A stretch of 64,000 nt of DNA, from assembly GCA_963575745.1 (NCBI GenBank), contig CAUYUJ010003669.1:436457-500456 (forward strand), written 5' to 3'. The stretch comes from Prorocentrum cordatum (Eukaryota; Sar; Dinophyceae; Prorocentrales; Prorocentraceae). The notes below the pieces were generated by a model. It made no database searches. It was not told where the DNA came from and was given only the letters and a program-made list of their open reading frames with translations. Below are positions 40,207-48,099 of the stretch, one piece after another. The number at the start of each line of letters is the position of its first letter. The stretch's first letter is position 1. The position numbers and the translations under genes are program-made.

Positions 40207-41847
40207 TTATGCACTTCGACGAAGCCTCATTCCCTTGAGCTGCCGGAAAGAACTCCGACACTGGAGAGCAGCGAGCAAACGACATGCAGCGTCCCCTCCG
40301 ATCGGGTTGCCGGAAATATCAACCACTCGCAGACGCGGTGTCGTCCAGTGGGGGACGTCCGCGGTGATGGAGTCGGCTGCCGCATCATCGAGCCTTGCCT
40401 GAATGAGGCTCAAGGTCTCTAAACTTTGCAAACTGCGCATCGCATACAGAACGAATTCGAGTTGCGGATGACCGAGATATGATGCCCCAAGGTGTAACAC
40501 CGTGAGCGTCTGTGGCAGGGCCGACATCACCGTTTGGAAAGCTGGCCCATCGGAACCCAAGCGACATGAAGTCAAATTCAATTCTTCAATGCGCGGCGCG
40601 ACCTCGGACAATCGGGCGAATCGTGCTCCTCTGAAGGCCTCCACGGCAAAGGCACTCTGTGCGAGGTTGAGATAACGCAGCTGGGGCAGTGGTGGGACGT
40701 CTTCCAGCAATCGCCGTACGCCCGTTGCATCCATTTTATTCTCAGCAAGGTCGACCTTGACGATGGTGAGCGCCATAGAACGCAGGAACGAAATTACGAT
40801 GGCAGCGTCGTCTGGTCCAATCGAGTTGCGTTTCAGAGACAAGACCTGCAATTGAAGCTCGGCTGGCTTCAAAACCTCGACCCCCATGCCGCCCATTCCG
40901 TTTTCCGATAGATTCAACTCGATGAGCGTTGATGCTACGGCTGCCAGTCCACCAGCCAGTGCAATTGCGCCTGCAGCGCCCAAAGAATTGCCCCCGAGTA
41001 ACAATGCTCGCAGCTGGCTCAGTTTGGGCAACAGCTGAGAGACTCGCATCGCTCCTGGCTGGCCGAGGCCGTTCAACGAAAGGTCCAGACGCTGCAACTG
41101 ACCACTCAAGCAGCTTGTAGAAATGGCCGAGCAAACAGCAATTGCGCCTCGAACGCGGAGGTCGCAATCGTGCAACGTGAGAATGGCGAGAGACGAACCA
41201 GATGCCTGCAAGCTTCCGGTTAAGCACTGGAGCGCAAACGGTGGCGCCGAATCACCAAGGTTCACGTGTTCAAGCACGAGCTCCTGCAATGAAGGCCCTC
41301 GGGGCAGTTCCTGAACAGCCGTAGCCAATAATTGCGACTGTGCTGTACCTTCTGGGGAAGATGCACCATGTAAACCCAGGGTCCGCAACACGATGCGCTC
41401 CAAAGGGAATGGGTGTAACAACTTTACTAGAGTGCCAGCCGCAGTGTAGAACGCCTCCCCTGCTGGCGCGTCCTTGGCATCGACCACAACCTCTCGCAGG
41501 CGAAGGAAGTGTTCTGCTGCGAAGTGCAATGCTGCCAAAGGCATCGCAGGCGTGATAAGAAGTCGACGCAGATTGGCTGCCACTAGCTTAGGCCATTCAA
41601 CGCTCAATGTGGCAAGCCTAAGGGCTTCCCGCTGCAGCATGCAAGAGAACATGCGGCTCAGCACAGTTTCATCCAACTGACCGAAACCATCCATTGCAGC
41701 GACAAGTTCCAATAGATGAGGCAATGCTCCGCTTGGCAACCGAATGTTCTCAACACTTCTTGCGCTTGGCAACCGTCTTGGCGCGCCTTGCGGCTCTTTG
41801 GGGGCTCTCTTGGGCCGTATTGGCTCTCGCTTGGCCCGTCTCGGCAC
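40207..41847 (-). CDS. Leucine-rich-repeat protein, ribonuclease-inhibitor type
   Basis: Intact 546-residue open frame, the only clear host-type gene here. From about residue 170 to the end it carries repeating LxxLxLxxNxLGxxGA units of the ribonuclease-inhibitor/RanGAP-like LRR class: LQRLDLSLNGLGQPGAMRV, LRALLLGGNSLGAAGAIAL, LIELNLSENGMGGMGVEVL, LQVLSLKRNSIGPDDAAIV, VKVDLAENKMDATGVRRLL, LRYLNLAQSAF, LRVVDISGNPIGGDAACRL. Such solenoids bind proteins. The N-terminal 30 residues are Arg/Pro-rich and lie over the CTTGGGG minisatellite, so the real start may be Met52 (codon at 41694-41692), which begins MDGFGQLDETVLSRMFSCML, weakly F-box-like. No signal peptide or membrane segment. No intron is needed. 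Partner unknown. Confidence 0.85.
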   Translation of the reverse strand: MPRRAKREPIRPKRAPKEPQGAPRRLPSARSVENIRLPSGALPHLLELVAAMDGFGQLDETVLSRMFSCMLQREALRLATLSVEWPKLVAANLRRLLITPAMPLAALHFAAEHFLRLREVVVDAKDAPAGEAFYTAAGTLVKLLHPFPLERIVLRTLGLHGASSPEGTAQSQLLATAVQELPRGPSLQELVLEHVNLGDSAPPFALQCLTGSLQASGSSLAILTLHDCDLRVRGAIAVCSAISTSCLSGQLQRLDLSLNGLGQPGAMRVSQLLPKLSQLRALLLGGNSLGAAGAIALAGGLAAVASTLIELNLSENGMGGMGVEVLKPAELQLQVLSLKRNSIGPDDAAIVISFLRSMALTIVKVDLAENKMDATGVRRLLEDVPPLPQLRYLNLAQSAFAVEAFRGARFARLSEVAPRIEELNLTSCRLGSDGPAFQTVMSALPQTLTVLHLGASYLGHPQLEFVLYAMRSLQSLETLSLIQARLDDAAADSITADVPHWTTPRLRVVDISGNPIGGDAACRLLAALQCRSSFRQLKGMRLRRSA

Positions 41848-42020
41848 CCCCTCTTCGGCCTACCCAAGAGAGAGAGAGAGAGAGAACTCAAAAGGGTCTG
41901 TTAAGCCTTCCTCCCGCAAGATGGCCTCCAAAAAACCCGCCATGCCCCAAACAGGCCGTTACGCAGTTTTAGAAGGCCCTGGGGCCTCCAGGAGGCCTCA
42001 AACGGATCCCATGAAACCCT
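41745..42020. repeat. CTTGGGG/CCTCCAAAAGG minisatellite upstream of LRR gene
   Basis: Units like GGCTCTTTGGGGGCTCTCTT and AAGGCCCTGGGGCCTCCAGG, plus an (AG)n run at 41868-41885. It overlaps the first ~30 codons of the longest LRR frame. Confidence 0.65.
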
Positions 42021-42049
42021 CCGATGCCATTCCAAAGACATGAGAGCCT

Positions 42050-42480
42050 CAACTCGGCACACACTCGCGTACCTCGTGCCCGATGCTTTTCCAGCGGCGA
42101 CCAACTGTCTCCTCAGATCGCTCGAGGGCGGCACCGCAATCCGTGCCTCATGCACCCCCAGATGCCACCAGCTGGAAACAAGCGGGCGCGTGACTCCCCG
42201 AGGAGTGCCAAGACGACCAAAGGTATCTTCTAACGATCGGAACCGACTGTCGTAGAAGCCCACACACCCGAACACCCACTGACTTCAACATTTGCATGCG
42301 ACGTTCACCCTGGGGAGCCCTCGTGAATCCCGCTCTGCGGGGACATTATTTTCGCGCACTTCAGTCCTCGTCCGAAAAAAATCCGAAGCTGTCAGTTACT
42401 CTCCTAGCTATCGCTCACGAGAGATGCACGATATTGCCAAACATGATCCTATGCGATAGCGAGCGGATAACGATGTACAT
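42050..42480. other. Unassigned DNA upstream of the LRR gene
   Basis: A minus frame ending near 41901 (from 42275: GCVGFYDSRFRSLEDTFGRL, then VSSWWHLGVHEARIAVPP) looks mildly protein-like and could be an upstream exon of the LRR gene, but no splice pair was established. No promoter element recognisable. Confidence 0.25.
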
Positions 42481-42485
42481 AGATA

Positions 42486-42601
42486 CTCGCAATCGGGGAC
42501 GCCTGTCCCAGGGCGGCTGGTAAAATGATTCCCCTCATGGGAGACGTTGGGGTATACGTAAATGTCCAACCACCCTGGACAGGCCTCCCCGTTGCGGAAA
42601 C
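42486..42601. repeat. Inverted repeat, ~35-bp arms
   Basis: CAATCGGGGACGCCTGTCCC near 42490 pairs with CTGGACAGGCCTCCCCGTTG near 42575 around a ~45-bp loop. Confidence 0.6.
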
Positions 42602-42674
42602 GCATACCTTTATGCAACTCTCCGTCCGTTAAGTGTATGTGCTGCTCTTTAGCGGCATGCGCAAGGGGGTGGTG

Positions 42675-42835
42675 CGAGAAAGGGGGGGATTTAAGAATGC
42701 GGGGGGCTTCTTAGACGACAGGATCCTTCGTAGAAGGCTGGAAGAGCATCCAATACGGATTATCAGAGACCGGTCAACCGTCCAGGAAGGCCCATGCCTT
42801 CTCAGAAGCCCCCAGCCTTCCTAGACGCCCACCCC
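42675..42835. mobile_element. Foldback element 4, related to element 1
   Basis: GGGGGGCTTCTTAGACGACA and, on the right, CCTTCTCAGAAGCCCCC and GCCTTCCTAGACGCCC form imperfect inverted arms. Like foldback 1 it lies within a few hundred bases of a copy of the 190-bp dispersed repeat and uses the same CTTCTNAGAAGG words. Confidence 0.5.
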
Positions 42836-42968
42836 CCTCACGCCACCCCCCTGTGCGCGCCGCAGCATGGGCGAATCCCGAAACCCCGAATCACCAAAAG
42901 TGTGCATCTCTTGGAGTGCAGGTAGTGCGTCCGCCGGGCTTCCGCTAGCGAAATGGCCTTTGTTCTGC

Positions 42969-43163
42969 GGCGAGCCGGCGGGGAAGTGAGAAGGGGCGGG
43001 CCTTCTCAGAAGGCTCGGCGGTCCCCTGGCCTTCCGAGAAGTCTTCTAAGCCTTCCTCGCAGACGCTGCAAACCTCTCACAGGGCGCGAGGGCTTCTCAG
43101 AAGTGCCGCCGCCTTCTGCGAAGGTCTTCTCCGTCTCACTTCCCCCCCTCGCTCGCCGCCGAT
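42969..43163 (+). repeat. 190-bp dispersed repeat, copy 2
   Basis: Matches 31736-31932 in the same orientation, from GGCGAGCCGGCGGGG to CTCGCTCGCCGCCGA. Confidence 0.85.
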
Positions 43164-43281
43164 GGGTCTTGTCGCCTCCAGCCTCCCGCCGAGGAGGGGG
43201 TCCCAGGCCACCCCCCCTCCGCGCGCGGCGCGCCCCTCGGGTCGGGCGAAAGGGGGGGATAGCAAAGGGGGGGGTTGAGAA

Positions 43282-43335
43282 TCAGCTCACGTAGCTGATT
43301 TTCCCGGCGCCTCCCGGCGCCGGAGGCGGCTATGT
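43282..43335. repeat. Short palindromic dispersed repeat, copy 1
   Basis: AATCAGCTCACGTAGCTGATT hairpin-like core followed by TTCCCGGCGCCTCC and a GC-rich palindrome; recurs at 45176-45230 and partly near 45053. Confidence 0.7.
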
Positions 43336-43534
43336 ATCGAGGAATGGGCTCCTCGGTGAGGCCAAAATCAGCTGCATGCAGCAAATTTCGTAACCCCCCC
43401 TTTCCCAATCCCCCCTTTCGCCCGACCCGAGCCCCTTTCGAGGCGCCGCGCGTTCGATTCCCTCCGTGCCCCTGCGCCGCCCGCCGGGGGAGGGGCAGCC
43501 CGTCTGGCCCGGACCACGGCGCGCGGAGAGCGAA

Positions 43535-43675
43535 GACCTCCTCCTCCTCCTCCTCCTCCTCCCTCCTCCTCCTCCTCCTCCTCCTCCCTCTCCTCCTCCT
43601 CCTCCTCCTCCGCCTCCTCCTCCTCCTCCGCCTCCTCCTCCTCCTCCTCCTCCTCCTCCTCCTCCTCCTCGGGCG
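43535..43675. repeat. (CTC)n microsatellite
   Basis: ~140 bp of CTCCTC with CGCCTC/CCTCCC interruptions. Confidence 0.95.
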
Positions 43676-43689
43676 ACCCGGGAGATGTC

Positions 43690-44250
43690 GGCCTCTCGTC
43701 TGTTCGGTGGGCACGGGTGCCCACCACCCACCGGGGTCACCGTGGCCCCGCTGGGCAGCCTGCCCCCCCCCCCCAGGGGTGGGGATGGGGGTGCCGTCTC
43801 CATCGGGTTTCGGAGCACCCGTCCCCACCTAGAAAGGGGTACGCTGGAAGAGCCAACTTGCCCCAGTCGGGATGGCGTGGATGGTTCCGACGAAGATGAT
43901 CTCGGTCTATCGACGGCGAGGTCCCCTCTGGAACGCTCCCCAACGTAGCTCTCATGAGCGCGTGGGTCGGGCGCGATACGGTCGCCAAGACGTGGGCCAA
44001 CACGCGTCGGGCCAACTCGCGGCGTGTCTCACGACCTTGGACCTTGGACGCTTTCAACACGGTGCGTGTTGAGTTTCAGCACGGGCGCACATTGAGGGTA
44101 ATGCAACGAAAGCAGGCGAAACCGCTTGCACCCGCGCGACACGCCTCTCCGCCCTGGCGAGGAGCCGTTTGCACCCGCGCGGCGGCCCCGCTCGCGCCCG
44201 CTGGCCTGCGGGGGAACGCCTCTGGAGACGCCTCCGGGCGCTCATCGACC
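43690..44250. other. No recognisable gene
   Basis: GC-rich DNA; open frames on both strands without motifs. Confidence 0.4.
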
Positions 44251-44254
44251 TCGC

Positions 44255-44570
44255 AGAGGAGACACCTCTGGAGACACCTCCGGGAGACCACTCTGGAACA
44301 CTCTGGAGTCCCGAAATGGTGCGGTGACAGACCGTGCGGTGACCTCGGAACCCCAAGTGACCTCACCGCACGGTCCGTCAACGCACGGTTTTGGGACCCT
44401 GGAGGCCCCTGTCGCCCGAGACGTCCTCGGAGAACGACCCGAGTCCCAAAACCGTGTGGTGACCCCGAATCCCCACCGACTCACCGCACGGTGCGGTCAC
44501 CACCCCGTTTGGGGACCACCGAAACACCTCCAGAGACACCTCTGAAGACACCTCTGGTGCGGGGGCCTCG
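44255..44570. repeat. ACACCTCTGGAG repeat with CACCGCACGGT palindromes
   Basis: GGAGACACCTC units at both ends (44262-44300 and 44522-44556) bracket alternating direct and inverted copies of ACCGTGCGGTGAC / GTCACCGCACGGT at about 44320-44345, 44360-44380, 44450-44465 and 44480-44500. Confidence 0.7.
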
Positions 44571-44639
44571 TCTACTCGCAGGGGCAACGCTAGGCAGCGA
44601 GGGGCAGCGATGATGTCAGCCTGCGATCAATAAAAACAA

Positions 44640-45600
44640 GCGGGGCGCGTGATTTGACAAATGTTCCCCTGCAACGGCGAATCGCGGGGTGGGGGAGGGG
44701 GCGCCCGCCAAGGGGAAACACACGTCGGGGGCGCTGGTGATTCGCGCCGACGCCCAGGAGGAACACCGAGCTGGAATCGGCGATACGTCGCCGATAGATC
44801 GGCGATGCGCCCCCGATAGCAAATCCACACGTTCCTGGGCGGGGTGGGCCATCGGGCCCCTATCGGCAATAAATGGGCGATGGGGGTCGATGCGTCATTC
44901 CTTGATCATATCCCCCCTATTGTTGCACCTCCCCTGAGGCAAGGGTGACTTTTGGTGCGCGGCTTCCACGGGGCCGCAAGAGGACCACATCTCAGCGCGC
45001 AGGGCAGCGCTGGGAGGCGGGTGGCCTGTGGGTCTGCAGCAGAGGTCACTCTAGCTCGCGCAGCTGAGGGTAGCGACCACGCCGCCGGCGCAGTTCGCTA
45101 GCGAGACTGCCGACGAGCGTGCCTGGCACGCCCGATCGACGTCCCCTTCCGTTGCCCCCTCCCCTGGGGGCGGTGCGAATCAGCTCACGCAGCTGGCTTT
45201 CCCGGCGCCTCCTGGCGCTGGAGGCTGGACGACGGCGCTCGGCGCAAGGCCACCGCGACAACCTGCAAGAACATAAACTTCCCGGAGCAAATCAGCAACA
45301 CCCACCTGCACGCAAGCAACACACGGCGGGAAACGGCAAACAACGCACACGAGTCTGGAGGCCGCACATCCATGAGATCCGCCGTCGCAACACAAGCACG
45401 AGCCTGTTTTTCTTTATATCCAGGCAAGCTTACTTGCATGGCTTTCGCCCCCCCCCCCCCCCCCCCCCCTCGCCCCTCTTCAATCGAACACGAGCGTGCA
45501 AGTGCCTTTCGACTTGCGTGATTTCCGCACGTCGAATTGTTTTCGGCTTGCCTCAGACTCAGCCCCCCCCCCCCGTCCATGCAAGTAAACTTGCCCGAAT
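44640..45600. other. GC-rich spacer with short repeats, no gene
   Basis: ATCGGCGATACGTCGCCGAT palindrome near 44775; second copy of the short palindromic repeat at 45176-45230; poly-C runs at 45448 and 45568. No coding signal. Confidence 0.45.
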
Positions 45601-45607
45601 CCAAAGA

Positions 45608-45802
45608 TCGGGAGCGGCAAAGAGGGGGGTGTCGAAGAGGGGGGGGTGCAAATCATGACCCGCGGCATGTGCGCGGCCCAGCGGGGGGGCCAGGGACGTA
45701 ATGAAACAAGAAGAGGCGCCATGAGATCTGGGGAAATATCATGGCCCACGCCATGATATCCACCCCCCCCCTTGTCATCACCCCCCTCTTTGCCGCCCCC
45801 GA
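45608..45802. mobile_element. MITE, copy 1 (~195 bp)
   Basis: Terminal inverted repeats TCGGGAGCGGCAAAGAGGGG (left) and CCCCTCTTTGCCGCCCCCGA (right), one mismatch over the first 20 bp. A central palindrome, TATCATGGCCCACGCCATGATA, folds back. A second copy lies at 47348-47542. No coding capacity; no unambiguous target-site duplication. Confidence 0.85.
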
Positions 45803-45804
45803 GA

Positions 45805-46285
45805 AGAAAAACAGGCACCCTCGTGCTGGAGCCTCTCTTCCCGGGCCGGATCGAGCCGTGCAGGGGGCCCCCGGGGGGCCGACGCCGGGGCGATAGCGCC
45901 CCGTGTGAGAGAGAGAGCTGCGGCGCCCGGCGGTCGGGGGGACCCCCGTGCCCGGGATCGGCGGGATGGCGCAGGACTCCCGGGCAGTGATGCAGGGGCC
46001 CTGGGACACACAAAGAAGTACACACAGGCGAAAAGATCCCCCATCTGTTCCTATCTATTTTCTGGCCGTCTGTCTCCCCCACCACTTCCCATATTTTCCC
46101 ATATCTCCTGGGAAATCGACGATCCATTGTGTCTGCGTGTTTCTTTCCCTCCTGGAAGTGAGGCAGGCAGCCGGGAGCGCACCCTCGGGCCCCGGGCCAA
46201 AAGCAGGTGCCCCACACGTGGCGCTGCAGAGCTCTCCGTGGGGCGCCTGCGGCGGGGACATGCCCGTCTCGTGACGTCGGCTGTA
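45805..46285. other. No recognisable gene
   Basis: Unique-looking GC-rich DNA between MITE copy 1 and the CT microsatellites. Confidence 0.4.
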
Positions 46286-46287
46286 TC

Positions 46288-46291
46288 GCTC

Positions 46292-46351
<60 letters not shown>

Positions 46352-46720
46352 GTCTCTCTCTTTCTCCCCCACTCTCTCTATCACCTATGTTTGTTTCTCT
46401 CTCTCTCTCTCTCCCTCTCTATCTCTCTCCCTCTCTCTCCCTTTCTCTCCTTGTTTACATCAGTACACCCTGCCCAGGCCAAAAGGGCCTGCCGTGCTTG
46501 TTGTAGCCCCGGCGGCCGCACGCGGACTCGCGCTGCCAGACGGCCTTTCTCTCTCCTCTCTCGCCACTCATCTTTATGGTCTCGCTCTCTCTCTCTCTCT
46601 TTCTGTCTGTCTGTCTGTCTCTTCCCCCCCATGTTTATTCACACTCTCTCGTCTTTTGTATCTCTCTCTCGCTCTCTTTCTCTCTTTTTCTCTTTCTCTC
46701 ATTCGTGCTTTCTCTCCCCC
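46288..46720. repeat. CT, TA and CTGT microsatellites
   Basis: (CT)n 46290-46328, (TA)n 46329-46351, (CT)n 46398-46455, (CT)n/(CTGT)n 46584-46622 and (CT)n 46660-46700. Confidence 0.9.
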
Positions 46721-46739
46721 CCCCCGAGGCCCAACCGAC

Positions 46740-46862
46740 TTGAACATCAGCCCGTACTCCAACAGGATGGAGCGCAAACCGTCCCGCTCCACGGCGCCGC
46801 CGATGTCCCAGTCGGCGGCGTCCTCCGGGCTGACAGCCCCGTCGGCGGCGTCCACCAATCCT
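46740..46862 (-). CDS. Exon-like fragment, unknown protein
   Basis: On the minus strand a frame reads LVDAADGAVSPEDAADWDIG then GAVERDGLRSILLEYGLMF, acidic and helical, with GC-ending codons, immediately after a C-rich tract ending in AAG that could be a 3' splice site and before a GT-containing stretch. Low-complexity DNA lies on both sides. It could be a single exon of an otherwise unseen gene. Asp-rich spacing hints at calcium-binding proteins but no EF-hand loop is complete. Confidence 0.3.
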
Positions 46863-46939
46863 TGGGGGGGGGCGGGCGGCCACCCGCGAGCAAACTTCCT
46901 CCATCATTCGTTTCACTCTGCGCCGCTCCTGGTCCTGAC

Positions 46940-47345
46940 ATCAGGGGCGTGAAACGCTCGCAACCCAGGCGATTTCGCCCAACTTCGGACCCCCAAACGA
47001 TCGCAAATTGACCCAGCTCGACACAGACCGCGAAAAATGGGGCCCATGGCTCCGGTCGCGATGTATCGCGAAGTGGCAATTTCTGCGCAGCGTCGGATCT
47101 CAAGGCCCTCCCCCCTCGTCCGTGGCGTTTTGCTCTGGCATCGGGTTCGCGGGTGCCGGCCCACTCCCCGAAAATCAGCGAATGAATCCATGGATCATGG
47201 ATACGCGGTGCACACAGGCAGGCGCGGCAAAAGCATTACGGCGCCCACGCTCCTGGGGCAGCCAGAAGCCACCCAGTCGCACCCATCTAGAAGCTCACCA
47301 ATGGCCCCCAACGGCGTCCGCAAGGGCTGACCTCGGAGGAATGAA
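46940..47345. other. No recognisable gene
   Basis: Short frames without motifs; unique-looking DNA. Confidence 0.4.
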
Positions 47346-47347
47346 AC

Positions 47348-47542
47348 TCGGGAGCGGCCAAGAGGAGGGTGTCCAAGAGGGGGGGGTGCAAATCATGACC
47401 GGCGGCGCGTGCGCGGTCCAGCGGGGGGGCCAGGGACGTAATGAAATAAGAAGAGGCGCTATGAGATCCGAGGAAATATCATGGCCCACGCCATGATATC
47501 CACCCCCCCCTTGTCATCACCCCCCTCTTTGCCGCCCCCGAG
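47348..47542. mobile_element. MITE, copy 2 (~195 bp)
   Basis: Same length and termini as 45608-45802 (CTCGGGAGCGGCCAAGAGG / CCTCTTTGCCGCCCCCGAG), the same orientation and the same central palindrome; substitutions are scattered and few. Confidence 0.85.
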
Positions 47543-47601
47543 AGACCATGCAACTTCGAACCGCGCGCAGAAGTAACGGAACGCATGCTGGGGCCGCGCC
47601 C

Positions 47602-47988
47602 TCACTTGCCCACACAGGGCAGGCCAGGCAGCTCTTTGAGCCGTTCGAGCATGTGGGGCGGCTTGATGCAAGGACTATTTCGCACAACGTTGGGGGCATT
47701 CGGGCCAGAGCCTGCCCGCACTTCCCCGCGCTCATCACCCCAAAGTTTGTCGCGCACACGCCCAGGACCCCAAAGCAGTAGTTCGTCGCACACTGGTGTC
47801 CAAGGCAACTGCACAGGTAGTCCTTGAGGCCCAATCAGGTAATACATGATGACATCCAAGACAGCTGCGCATGTGCCCCTTGAGGCTGCTCCAGAACTTA
47901 GAACAAACCAACCCACAGCGACAATCACTGGTCGCGCACTCTGCTGAATCTTAGCACCCTCAGCCGAGGTCTCACTCGAACAACTCAT
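47602..47988 (-). CDS. Open frame with a hydrophobic segment, unknown
   Basis: 128-residue minus frame starting MSCSSETSAEGAKIQQS, then a hydrophobic run (PVIVAVGWFVLSSG) and AAVLDVIMYYLIGPQGLPV, then a charged tail. A single membrane segment is possible. A CT-rich tract (48000-48040) lies upstream. No homologue recognised and no supporting splice or promoter evidence. Confidence 0.25.
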   Translation of the reverse strand: MSCSSETSAEGAKIQQSARPVIVAVGWFVLSSGAASRGTCAAVLDVIMYYLIGPQGLPVQLPWTPVCDELLLWGPGRVRDKLWGDERGEVRAGSGPNAPNVVRNSPCIKPPHMLERLKELPGLPCVGK

Positions 47989-48099
47989 CCAGGCCCTACT
48001 CTCTCTCTCTATCTCTTTCTCCCTCTCTTTCTTTCTCTCGTCTAAATCGCCGTCTAAGACGGCTTCTGCTTGCCACCGCCCATCTCCGTGACGGGGCCC

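Noticed and set aside
39398-40402. 334-residue plus frame ending opposite the LRR gene
   Set aside because: Its first half is satellite and 16-bp minisatellite and its second half is antisense to the better-supported LRR gene.
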